DNA of 64,000 bases. It comes from Seriola aureovittata (lineage: Eukaryota; Chordata; Actinopteri; Carangiformes; Carangidae). Positions 41,885-52,370 of the stretch are shown in pieces. The stretch is from assembly GCF_021018895.1 (NCBI RefSeq), contig NC_079379.1, positions 21,078,776 to 21,142,775 on the forward strand, written 5' to 3'. The notes beneath the pieces were generated by a model. The model was not told the origin of the DNA, did not search any database, and saw only the letters and a program-made list of their open reading frames with translations. The position numbers and the translations under genes are program-made. How positions within the stretch are numbered: position 1 is the stretch's first letter; each line of letters begins with the position of its first letter.

Positions 41885-44800
41885 CTGAGGACAGAGGACA
41901 AAAAGACAAGAGGTGAAATAAGTGAAAATGAGTCTAGGACCTTTAGTTTGAAATATAGTCTAAAGGTGTTGATGTTTTCTTCCTTTATATATATAAAAAA
42001 GTACATTTCCATTTATAGACATTTCAAAATAATTAGCCAGTTTTAACACTGTGATTTTAGTTTTTCAAGATCCTCTGAAACCATGTTAATCTGGATTTAT
42101 GCAGATTAAAAAACACCATGGTTAAATTGTTTTATGTCTTTTCACCCTCCACTTCATTCATGATGTTGCTATCAGCGTTTTCTTTGACATACATTAGCTG
42201 CATTCACTGAGGGGGCGTGAATAAATGGCGGCAGATTATTTAAATGACATAGGTGGCGATAACTCAGCGTTGTTGGGGGGTGGGGGGGTGTATGGGAGTG
42301 TGAAGGGGGGGGGGCGCAGGATATATTAGACTGCTGCCTGACGAGGCGTTAAAGTGGGGGACTCAATCACATGATTTATGTGCTGAGGTCTGCCTCTCCC
42401 GCCCAGTCAGGTGTAGCAGTGTTTACCTCCCCTTTAAGGTTCATTTAGCAGAAGACATGTGGAAAGAAATTGAGGTTGATAATGTCGTGATGCCAAATTG
42501 ATTTCAAATGCATGAGGTTACCTGTCAGTGATCAGCTGGAACGGGGACTTCAGGGAGTCAGGCCTGTGGTCGCTCTCTTCGTCTGCAAAAAGAAGAAAAG
42601 CAATGTGTTTATTTAGCAATTCATTGGTTAGAATTGTTTTTTAAATTTAATTTGCAAATTACTATTTTTGTCCTGTAGATAATTGTTTTTTTGGATCCGT
42701 TCTTGTTGCCATTTACGCATTAAAGTAACTGCTGAGGCCTGTTCAGTAAACACATGAATTGCAGAGGGTCGTACAGTTAAATGAAGTCCATACCATCTCT
42801 TTTTGGACTGAAGCTTCCTGACGACTCTACATCACTGTCATCCTCCGTCCCCGAAGTTCCAGGGCCCGCCGCAGCCGCCGATCGTGCGTCGTGACGCGCA
42901 GCCGGCACCGCACCGTGGAGAGGCAGGTGTCCGGCCGGTGCCCCGCCGAGGAGCGACCTCATGTTCAAAAGAGAGTTGGCGTTCAGAAAAGCCGCGTTGG
43001 CCCAGTTGTGCAGCTTGCCAATCTGGCATGTATATATCCCATGACCCGGGAGCAATGCCGGGTGGCCGGCGGAGGCCAAAGCCGGGTGATGCGCATGGGC
43101 CGCCGGAGAAGGTTTGTGAGAGCTGTCGGGGGCCGTGGCGGTCTCAGCCAAGGACCAGATTTTGGGTTTGCTCTGTGGTGGTCTCTGGCACTCCTGTCTG
43201 CTGGGAGAATGATCCACTGCGAGTTTGACAACAGGCGGTTTATTGAGAGAAATAGCAGCCTCCACCCCTCTCAGGCCCTCCACTGAAAGCGTCCTGCTGC
43301 TCTCCGAGCTCTTCGGCTCCGAGGCCTGCTCTCTGGCGGGCAGGCCCGCCTCGCCCTCTACTTTCCCGGAGCTCTGCTCCTCTGCTCGCTCCTCCTCGGG
43401 TCTCTCGATATCCACAGTTTCCAAATCGATTTCCTCTTCTTCGTCTTCGTCGTCGCTGCCGTTCTTGCCGTGCTCGTCCTCGTTGTCGCTGCTGAAGATG
43501 CGGCCGTCACGGTCCTCGGCGCTGCGGCCCCAGGTTACCTTGTTCTCCTTCTTCAGGCGTCTGCGGGCGTTGGCGAACCACGTCGACACCTGGAAAATGA
43601 AAACAAATTTTTCCACACATTATAAATCAAATACACTTGTTTGATGATGCGTGGCGGGAAACTGTGAAATGATTAAATATGCAAAACGCTGATTCTTCTT
43701 CGCCCGTTTCACTAATTCGTTATAATTACTGAAAGAGCTGTGAGACAGCAACTGTCTGGAGACTTTGCATCGTCAGGGTGGAAGTGTAACTTTAAAGTGT
43801 CAATCACAGCTGGTGACTGTGTTGTCATAACAAGTAACGTCACAAGTAGTTTAATGAAGTATTGTTCCTGTAGATAAGAAGACATGACCTTTAAAAACAA
43901 GCAAACAGTCGTTTATTATCCTCATGTGTGGAGACTGGAGCTGTTGTTGTGGGCTCATTTTTCTAAACCTTTAATGCCAAGTCACATCTGACACATGAAC
44001 ACACTTCCCACCTGTGTGAGTGTCATCCGGGTGATGATAGCCAGCATGATCTTCTCTCCTTTGGTCGGGTAGGGGTTCTTCTGGTGCTCCTGCAGCCAAG
44101 CCTTAAGGGTGCTCGTGGTCTCCCGCGTGGCCGTCTTGGCCCTGGACGGATCCCCATATGGATACTGGCCGTACGGGTAGAAGCCCTGAGCGGCGTGGAC
44201 AGGCAGGGAGGCTGGGTGGGAGCCCGGGCTCTCCTTCAGCTCATACTGGGAGCCCTGAAATGTTCATGGAGAGAGAGAGGTGGCAACTTGTTGAGCGACT
44301 CATCTTGAACTCATTTCCTCTTAAAGTTCAAGGAATACGTAAAAAAAAAAAAAAAAAAAAAAAAAAAGACGTTTGATTTCTTATTTCTGCAGCAAAAAAA
44401 GTTTTTTAAAGTTTCAATGTCTCTTAAATTTGACACCAAATACTATCATGCAACAAAGAGTTAGACATGAATTAATAAAACCGCTTAAAATAATTTTATT
44501 TACTAAAGTTGCAGCATTTTTAAATTATATTTAAATATTGCTATTTTTGTTTAGAACAAATAAAGAATACAATTAATTTCTAATCAGAAGGTTATTAATT
44601 AATAATGGTGTTTTTCTCATTAATACATGCATTTTTTTCCTAAAACATAATTAAGCTCAAATTATCAGTGATTGTTGTGGTGTTTTTCCCTCATGATTTA
44701 CATAATTTACAGAAAAGAAAAGAAAAAGTCTGAACCTAAAATTTTGAAGTTTAGTCTTGTGCTTCCAAAGATGGAGGATCTCTCTGTGTAATCCTTCAGT

Positions 44801-45285
44801 ATTTCGCCATACACACCTACACACACTGAGTGAATTGTTAAACAGACAATTGGCGGATCGGATTTGATAAAATTATTATGCTGTTTATTAACGATTCTGC
44901 AGAAAAGGAACGAGCTGATATGTCAGTCACTTTGAGCCACTGGTTAATTGCGTATTATTTAACGATAGATGAAAGATCAGCCTGTGAGGACTCTGTCATT
45001 AACAGCTGAGCTGCTTCAGTCTTCAGTCAAACAAGTATCAACTCTCACCATCTGGGATATGAGGGCGAGGTCTGTGGCTCCGCTGTACGGCAGAAAGGCA
45101 CTGTAGTTGTGAGCCGCCCATGGGCTCCCGTACATCCCCAGCATAGAGCCGACAGCTGCGGCGGTAGCGGACGAGCTCACGCCGCCCTCGGTGCCTCCTT
45201 CCCGGGCAGAGGCCGGCCGCTCGCCGCCGTACACCTCATGGGAGGCACTGAGGAACTGGGGGTACCCCAGCTGAGGGAAAGACAT
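41836..45285 (-). CDS. irx1b: Iroquois homeobox 1 (teleost b copy)
   Basis: TALE-class Iroquois transcription factor, a nuclear DNA-binding regulator of patterning in neural tissue, sensory placodes and kidney. Five coding exons on the minus strand: 45285-45049, 44254-44012, 43589-42794, 42582-42522, 41884-41836; phases agree and give 461 aa. The N-terminus [20 protein letters not shown] and the [10 protein letters not shown] block are IRX1/IRX3-like. The homeodomain is at about 118-180. A strongly acidic stretch ([20 protein letters not shown], about 196-226) follows. The IRO box [15 protein letters not shown] starts at about 301. [17 protein letters not shown] and [10 protein letters not shown] further downstream are IRX1-specific. 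The C-terminus [10 protein letters not shown] then RVLTTTL matches the IRX1 tail. Same strand as irx4b; irx2 is absent between them. Confidence 0.92.
42255..42320 (+). repeat. G-rich tract in irx1b intron 4 (quadruplex-type)
   Basis: Runs of 6, 7, 3 and 10 G separated by short spacers. The G-rich strand is the template strand of irx1b. Confidence 0.7.
42522..42582 (-). CDS. irx1b: irx1b coding exon 4
   Basis: It encodes [20 protein letters not shown], with [10 protein letters not shown] conserved in IRX1. Acceptor TTGCAG, donor GTAACC. Confidence 0.88.
42794..43589 (-). CDS. irx1b: irx1b coding exon 3 (helix 3, acidic region, IRO box)
   Basis: It starts [17 protein letters not shown] and ends GSFSPKRD plus one base, followed by a GTATGG donor. 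The reading frame runs on 16 bases beyond the donor to a stop, so intron retention would give a short alternative end. Confidence 0.93.
44012..44254 (-). CDS. irx1b: irx1b coding exon 2 (homeodomain, first part)
   Basis: 81 codons from [14 protein letters not shown] to TRMTLTQ. It includes [15 protein letters not shown] and helices 1 and 2 of the homeodomain. Acceptor TTTCAG, donor GTGGGA. Confidence 0.95.
44341..44367 (+). repeat. poly-A run in irx1b intron 1
   Basis: Twenty-seven consecutive A residues just upstream of irx1b exon 2 on the minus strand (a T run about 86 bases before the acceptor). Confidence 0.95.
45049..45285 (-). CDS. irx1b: irx1b coding exon 1
   Basis: 79 codons from [10 protein letters not shown] to LALISQM, GTGAGA donor, phase 0. 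Confidence 0.93.
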
Positions 45286-45639
45286 GTCCGGAGAACGCGT
45301 ACAGTAAAATCTCCCCCAAAGTGAAAGTCACACAACAGCAAGAGGAGGCAGGTAAAACAAAAAGAGAAAGTAGGAATCCCCAGAAAAAAAAGAAGAAGAG
45401 GAGGATGAAGGGGGTGTCTAAATCACCAGAGTCCCCCTTTTTTCTGAAACTGTCAAGCTTCTCTCCGCTGACCCGGAGTTGTGTCAGAGCCGCAGTTTGG
45501 CACCTCGAGTGCGGAGTGATGCGTGTGTCTGGCCGCAGGAGCTTCTGGATGTGGAGCTGACTGACTGATTGGCAGCCTACTTAAGCACCAAGCTCCTCCT
45601 ATGCCCGGGGCAGGCGATTAGTGCATTGGTTAGCCTAGG

Positions 45640-45640
<1 letters not shown>
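45286..45640 (-). promoter_or_regulatory. irx1b 5' UTR and promoter region
   Basis: A CCAAT box (minus strand, 45568-45572) lies about 285 bp upstream of the ATG, with CTTAAG nearby at 45580-45585. The sequence is GC-rich up to the microsatellite at 45641. The start site is not determined. Confidence 0.5.
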
Positions 45641-45692
<52 letters not shown>

Positions 45693-45702
45693 GGTGTGTG
45701 TG
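45641..45702 (+). repeat. (GT)n microsatellite
   Basis: About 60 bp GT tract bounding the irx1b promoter. Confidence 0.96.
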
Positions 45703-46589
45703 ATCTAATTTCTGCAGTCTTCACTACAGAAAAGGAAGCGTGTGAAGTGTGTGCATGTGTGTATTTGCCTTTTTTAGTGGTCACTATGGTTTTATTTCAC
45801 AAATGCACCAAAAGAGTCTCAGTGTTGAGCTCATATTGTTATTGATAAAAGCCTGAGTTACTAGAATTTAGAAGAAATGCACAAATACCCACAATAATGA
45901 TAATAATAAGATAAAGTAGCATAAAAATATGAACAACTGTTGCACTCTCAAGCATATTTTAGGCGTCATTTTTTTCCCTCTATGCTCTGACAGCTGATCC
46001 GCAGGGTATGCCGGGACATCCTGGCCAGCAGATGGGCCGGGAGGCATCGATATGGTCGGCCAGATCTTGCGAAGAATGTCCGCGATAATCGACGGAAGTC
46101 AGTGGAGCATATTTTTCAGAGCTCAAAGATAAAAAAAAAAAAGAAAAGAAAAGAAAAAGGAGACTGAAGGTAATGACAGAGATCGAGGAGGATAAGAGAT
46201 AAGCAGAGATGAGCAGCACACAGGAGCTGTGGAGTGGAAAATGACAGATGTTTGCTGAGAAGAATGGACCACTGTACTCTGTCAGGCCCAGGTAGAAAGT
46301 CACTGATGTTGTAGGGCAGGTTTGGTGTTAGAAAATAAAAGAGGGTAAAAGTGTAAAGTGGAGATACGAGATGCAAGAAAATCTATTATTTTTATTTTTA
46401 TGTGGGAAACTGAGACAAAAAAAAGACCCTGATATATGGAAGGATGAAGACTGACAGTTCCTCATTGACAGGCTTAACTATCAAAACAGCAGCTCTGCTT
46501 CAATCTGTTCCTTTGAACACACACGCACACACACCCTCTCACACACTCTGTCACACACACATGCACGCACTCGGGCAGTGCTAATGAGG

Positions 46590-46720
46590 TTGAGCACCCT
46601 GCGCCCTGCTCAGTGGCCCTGTGGCCCTCCTGGGTTCCCTCAGAGGTTAGCTGTGTAATTACTCCATCCCCATAAATACAGATTCATCATTTCACACTGG
46701 AGCCCCTGATGAGCTTGGCT
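46590..46720. promoter_or_regulatory. candidate conserved non-coding element
   Basis: Unique block with GCTGTGTAATTACTCC and CATAAATACAGATTCATCAT words between a CA-rich patch and a GA microsatellite. A TAATTAC homeodomain core is visible. Confidence 0.3.
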
Positions 46721-46723
46721 GAG

Positions 46724-46724
<1 letters not shown>

Positions 46725-46759
<35 letters not shown>

Positions 46760-46815
46760 GAGAGAGAGAGGAAGGGGTGGTGGTGGTGGGAGAGGGAGGG
46801 AGGGAGGGGGGGATC
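46725..46815 (+). repeat. (GA)n, (GGT)n and (GGGA)n simple sequence
   Basis: GA tract to about 46770, then GGT and GGGA units. Confidence 0.92.
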
Positions 46816-47190
46816 TAATGATTTAATTACAGTGCTTAAAGCCCACTCTGGCTAAGTGATGGTCCTCTCTGTCTCTTTCTCCCTCCTCTTCCCTCCTCAG
46901 CGCTGGCACCTAGAGGGCTTTACTCATGAATCTCAAAGCTGTTTTCCTAAACACATATTATGACGAGCGCACCGCCACAACCGCTGCTGCTGCTGTGTGT
47001 GTGTGTGTGTGTGTGTATGTACGAGTGTGTGTGAGAAACAGAGAGAGAGAGATAGAGAGAGGATGCTTAATCTCCATGGCATTTTAAATGGCCTTCATGG
47101 AGAGCGGCTCTATCCTCATTGCCAAGGTAAATGGAGCCAGGGGACTCTCCATTTCAGCTCGATAAAAGAGCAATGTTAAAGACCCTCACC
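46812..47190. promoter_or_regulatory. candidate conserved non-coding element interrupted by (GT)n
   Basis: GATCTAATGATTTAATTACA at the left end. CTTAATCTCCATGGCATTTT then AAATGGCCTTCATGG at 47066-47100, an AT-balanced unique block typical of developmental enhancers. A short GT microsatellite (46994-47017) lies within. Confidence 0.35.
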
Positions 47191-47195
47191 ATTTC

Positions 47196-47410
47196 CCTCT
47201 CTCTCTCTCTCTCTCTCTCTCCATCCCTCTCTCTCTCCCTCCCTCCCTCTGTCTCGTTTCTCACTTAAAATTAATGTTTTTCTCATGACAGGGGAGGGAA
47301 ACGAGACATATCCACCATCTAATAGGATAATATAGCCCCATTCACCACCACCACCACCTCCCCTCCCTCCTCTCTCCCTCTCCCTCTCTCTCTGCCTCTC
47401 TCTCTGCCTT
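47196..47410 (+). repeat. CT-rich simple sequence blocks
   Basis: CT/CCCT tracts at 47196-47255 and (CCA)n/(CT)n at 47344-47408, separated by about 90 bp of unique sequence. Confidence 0.9.
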
Positions 47411-47639
47411 TGTAGCTGCCTGATTTCCATAGTGTCTCTGTGGAGAGGCAGTTAATGAATTCCTCTGAGCTGGAGAAAGGGGGAGAATGGTTTGGCGGTT
47501 TAGAGAGAGAAAGAGGCAGGGATAGGGGGAGGAAGGCTTTGAGCTATGCCATTCAACTTCACAGCCTCGGCCTGCTTGTGCATTCACCGCATGTGTGTGT
47601 GTGTGCTGTGCGTGCATGTGTGTGTCTTTTAACATGAAC

Positions 47640-47900
47640 CTGCTAAGACTACCAAATATTTAGACTGGCCTCAGACCTCTTTTTATGGCGACGGTGGATT
47701 GAGGGATCTCAGGAGGCAGCTTGACTCTATTTGAATCCCATTCGCTGCTATTAGCTTGGCCCAGACAAAGGAATAACTTACCACAGGAAACATTCGAATA
47801 AAGTCCCACAATCCACTTGCAATGGCCATTTCCTCCTGGGTAATTTGCAGTGAGGTAAGACACCCAGACACATCATGAAGCAGAGTTTTTGTTTTTGCTA
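47640..47900. promoter_or_regulatory. candidate conserved non-coding element
   Basis: Unique block with ACCAAATATTTAGACTGGCC, CGCTGCTATTAGCTTGGCCC and TCCTGGGTAATTTGCAGTGA; no simple sequence. Confidence 0.35.
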
Positions 47901-49599
47901 ACACTTCAACAAAGGAGGGATGATAGTAATGCAATAGTGATTCATAATTGGCTTATCTAGGATTCATTGAGACTATTGGCAAGAACTCAGTTCCACTGTG
48001 CAAACAATATTGAATTCGCTACAGTGATTAAGGTAAATTAAAGTCAAATAATCCTTAGAAACGTAGTACATGTAATATGATCACTGTTCTCGGCTACAAT
48101 TAATGTGACGAATTATATGATTTCAGAATCAGTAATTCCAGTAAGACTCATTTTTTGGGGTCAACTTGTTTACTCTCCGACCAGAAGTTCGACGTCTGTA
48201 CGGTTTCTCTGCGTTGCGTGGACAGACTGCTGGAAAACACGTTAGCTTAACGCAGGGGCTGCAGGTGCGCGGCGGTGGTTGGCTTCAAGCACAAGTGACA
48301 ACATGCAAACCGCTGCTAACTCAAAAGCTGTCTTTGCTAATGTTAGCCACAGGTTAGCCTTTCCGTCAGGACTCTTTGATGTGACAGCTTCGTCATGTGG
48401 ACAGGCCCTCCTATTCTTTCTAGCTCATTTTTAACTGCAATCTCTCTCATTATAACGGCTTTGCTCGTTTACACTGAACCAAACAAAGGCAGCTGTCATA
48501 TGATTTTAGATATTTCAGGCGTCCTGAAATCAGAGGATGTGTTGGATGCTCTCCCCTGCCTGTTCAAGGCTACAGACATCAATGCTACTCTGTGACTACC
48601 TCCGCTGCAGGTTTATTGCTGGAGCAACAATACTCCCTCAACAATGTTTGGACCTTTTATACAGAACAGCGAGGCAGAATAAAGGCGCGACATTCCCGCC
48701 TTGAACAAGCTGGGTAAAAAGCGGCTCCTGTGTCCACATGTATTTCATTTGTGTGGAAGTTTATTTGATGTTGTTTAGAGTCAAGTTTGCCCGAGCTGCT
48801 AACGTAACTTATTCCCAGCTGGCACCGGACGTCAATGTGTCGTCACAAAGATGCTGAAGTTTGACGACTCAGTTGCGGACAAACCTTAAATGTTGGTCGG
48901 AAATGAAGCAGACTTTGATGTTTGCTGACAACTAAACTTTCGTCAGTATTCACTTGCTCGTCAAATTGAAGTTGGCATCGGACGTTGTTCTGACATTTGA
49001 TCACCCGACGTGACAGTCAACATTCACGCAACCGCACACGTCTGCTGTGTTACTTCTGCTTTTCAGTCACTATAAAAGCATCATAACAGTTGACAGACAG
49101 ATTATATTTTTCAATTAATGTACCTGACCCTTTTAGTTATTCAGAATCCTGTAAAATAAACATTTTCTTGAACTGTATGATGAATTCCCATGATAAGATG
49201 AAATATTATCATTTCCTACTATCTCTAGTGCTTTCCTGATACAAATGTTAATTTCCTGAAAAACACAGCAAAGCAAGTCTGGCCACTCCACTGCTGTCAA
49301 GAAGATGACACTTGATAAGAGCTGATGAGAAGCAAAGTTATGCCACTACACTGTCACATTTCTTCCCTCTGATTATTATTTTTGCTAAATCTATTGTCCT
49401 TCGCAGACTTTGTGATCAGTTTCCAGGATGTCAAGATTGTGGAGAGACCAGAGGGAGGGAAGGAAGAACAAGCAGCAGAGAGATAAAGAAAAAAAAAGAA
49501 AAAACCTGCCCTCACCTACTTGACAGCAAAGATAAGCAGTGATAGATTCAGCTCTGACCTGATGTTAAAACAGATGGATCACTCTGACGCATAACAGAT

Positions 49600-50095
49600 A
49601 AGCCAGCCAGCCCGAGGTAATACATTCAGCTACCCAAAGTTTTACGATCCATCACACTGGGCTCGTACTTATTTTATCACTCTGTAACACTTTTTTAATC
49701 ACCGTATTTGACATGCAGCACGGAAGATGTCGTTCGTAGTCTTAATGGTTTATATCACCTATTATATCAGTGGAAGTGTGACCTGACAGCCACTCGCCTG
49801 GAGATGGATCCTGTCGCTTGAACATTTTGACCCAGAGGGGAAACACCAGACAAAGAGACTATCATTAGCAATTAACGGGCGTGCCAGCGTTTGTTTGTTA
49901 ATAGCTCCTTTAGAAGTCCAATGGGACTCATTTACAGTGGATGGGTCTGATAACAAACCCTGACCTCCGGCGAGGGTCACTTTGAATCGCTCAAAATGGT
50001 GAAACTCAACTGTGTTGTCTTTTTTATTCGCTGACTGTGGCAGAGAGCTGCCGTTAAATACAGTTCCATCATTCCCCATAGAGAGAACGATGAAA
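49600..50095. promoter_or_regulatory. strong candidate conserved non-coding element
   Basis: About 500 bp of unique sequence with no repeats. It contains ATTAGCAATTAACGGGCGTG, TGTTTGTTAATAGCTCC and CTTTTTTAATCACCGTA, giving several ATTA/TAAT cores and a forkhead-like TGTTTGTTAA. The best enhancer-like texture in the desert. Conservation was not tested. Confidence 0.4.
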
Positions 50096-50204
50096 ACAAG
50101 CGATGTTCAACAAGATTGCTGACTGAAAAAAAAAAAGGTGAATTCCCACCTCCTCCTCTTTACAGAAAGCCTCAGTGGGGGGCTTTTCTCATGGCCGGGG
50201 ATCT

Positions 50205-50300
50205 GATTGTTTTCTAAACGGATTATTAACTCTTTTGTTACAGTAGGGGTCACTTTAATGCTTCTTAGGGCCCATTAGCATTGCTTTAAAGAGCACACAC
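50205..50300. promoter_or_regulatory. candidate conserved non-coding element
   Basis: GGATTATTAACTCTTTTGTT and GGGCCCATTAGCATTGCTTT words, ending at a CA microsatellite. Confidence 0.3.
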
Positions 50301-50452
50301 ACACACATACCCACACACACACATACACACAGATTGCTGTGTTCAAGGATTTGGCGTTTCTTGTCTTTGTTGTTCACAGTGGGAGCGGAATGATACCGTT
50401 ATAATGCTGTTAAAGACAATACCTCAACTTAAAAGGGGGAGTGTGAGGGATG

Positions 50453-50453
<1 letters not shown>

Positions 50454-50506
<53 letters not shown>

Positions 50507-50530
50507 TGTGTGTGTGGCTGTGTGTGTGGG
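50454..50530 (+). repeat. (GT)n microsatellite
   Basis: About 75 bp GT tract with GGTG interruptions. Confidence 0.96.
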
Positions 50531-51076
50531 TTGTGATGAAAAGGTGCCCTTAGGAAGACCAGTAAGCTTAATGCAATAGTGCTGACTTCAATGGATACCT
50601 CAAAGAGAAGTGGCATTACACAGTCCTCTCCACTGAAAATCCCCTACAAGTCCTTGACTGAGAGAAGGATCAGCTCAGTCTTCACTTCAGGACTGACAGA
50701 GATCATGGAGCCGAAGAAGTTGGGATTGCATCCAAACTTGTCACATGCAGCAGATATGGTGTAACTGTACGCTTTCGTATGTATTTATGCTGCGCTCATC
50801 CAGTAGGAGTCTATTCAAAGCAGAAGCGAGTTACCCTTGGGAAAATCAAAGATACTCAGCTCAGGTCAAAGCATCATGGGAGGCCACAGAGCACCAAGGT
50901 GTTTGCTCTTTGGCTCATATTGACCATATGAATGTGATGCCGGTGGTGGGGGGCCCCGGAGACCCACGGATCCTGGTTGGGTGCCTCCCCCAGCTTTGAG
51001 CTCCTGTTCAGGGAGAGGGATAAAGAGGGTATCCCTTACACGCCTGACCCCCAGCCACCCCCTCCATCAGAGTGAG

Positions 51077-51089
51077 GGGTCAAGGGTCA
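51077..51089 (+). promoter_or_regulatory. DR1 nuclear-receptor element
   Basis: GGGTCAAGGGTCA is a direct repeat of GGGTCA with one-base spacing, the type bound by COUP-TF, HNF4 and RXR dimers. It lies in a unique block (about 51010-51180). Confidence 0.45.
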
Positions 51090-51599
51090 GATCAATTGGC
51101 TCCCTGTGGCCCACTGTCTGCAACAGAGCTTAATCACCTATTAACTGCTAGTGAGAGGAGATGGTGAGGGGCTGTGTCTCTTTCATCCAGCTGAAATTGA
51201 AGCTCGTGGCTTATATCACGTCACACGGTTGTTTATTTCCAACAGTGTCTTACTTCTTCTATAGTCATTATTATTGCTTTGTTTGACTAATTACAATACG
51301 ACCACACAGTTACAGCCATTAGTATTAGACAAACCTGAATTATATGAGCCATTAGTGAGCTGTCAATACAAATGGGGATCCAGCCGTTACCAGTGTCATC
51401 ACTTGCTGATATGATGGTAGTGAAGACAAACACACTCAGCCATACAAGTTGTTCCATCCTGCAGCGATTTTATTGTCACATAATGGTTCAAATGCTCATG
51501 TGGAGAAAGACAAAAGAAGTAATAAGGAACATGGTTTACAGTTTTTTTTTCTTTTTCTTTTCTTCATATAATTAACTAACTGACCAAAGTATAAATTTG

Positions 51600-52145
51600 G
51601 TCACATTTGTAGACTTTGGGCACCAAACCCTGAGTAGATGATTTGACAAGAGCTTCAGCCATCGTTGCATTTACAAGACAAGAGATTATAATACGCCCTC
51701 TGAGCAGCGAAGTTTTCAGACACACCAGGAATAGACCCACACGCACAACTCAAACACAGTCTAGTCTCCAAAAATCAGGTCCTTTAATAAAAAAACAAAT
51801 TCGGCACACAGGAGTCAGTCAGTAGAGGCAAACAGATCAGAAAGGGCTAGGCTGAGGCAGAGTAAGGTCTGGAAAAAGGGTCAAACACTAGGAGACCAAA
51901 AGAACTAGACAATAAAAGCTGGCAACAACAGACAAAGACAGACTGGCAAAGGGAGCAGGGAGCTCACGGACTAAATACACAAGGGAAAATGAGGCACAGG
52001 TGAAACACATCAGGGCGGGGCGGGGCAGGCAATCATAAAGGCGGGAAACAAACAAAGGCAGGAAGTGGATCTGAGACGAGAGGAGAGTTAGACACCAAAA
52101 TAAAACAGGAAACAGAACTGAAAAAAGCGCAGAACCAAGGCCTGA
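51600..52145 (-). mobile_element. transposable-element remnant, class uncertain
   Basis: Long A/G-rich string with GGTCCTTTAATAAAA, GGCACAGGTGAAACACATCA and GGGCGGGGCGGGGCAGGCAA words. This closely resembles a purine-rich terminal region of retrotransposon copies that recurs in fish genomes. No coding domain remains. Confidence 0.45.
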
Positions 52146-52370
52146 CAAGCGCTACATCTTCAGGGCAGATTGGAGGCTGCAGTGAGTCGCTATCGGAAAC
52201 GAGACAGGCCAGGGCTTTAGCTGGTTAGCGTGCTAACTTCAGTAGCAGAAAAAAGACGTGATAGAGGCAAGAGTTAACATCGGTGTTGCTTTCCACCTCT
52301 GGAGACAGCTGTTGGTGATTAAAGGAATGAAGTTTGATGCTGAACGCGCAACGTTTCTTCTAGAATATTC
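52140..52370 (+). repeat. dispersed repeat family C, copy 2
   Basis: GCAGTGAGTCGCTATCGGAA, GCTGGTTAGCGTGCTAACTT and AGTTTGATGCTGAAC are words of a common percomorph repeat. It shares its right part with 1795-1920. Confidence 0.75.

Noticed and set aside
43225..43644. 139-codon plus-strand open frame antisense to irx1b exon 3
   Set aside because: A serine-rich shadow of the GC-rich irx1b coding sequence; it resembles no family.
50579..50764. Small open frame MLTSMDTSKRSGITQ.. upstream of irx1b
   Set aside because: No conserved domain, no splice sites flanking it, and it lies in the non-coding desert.
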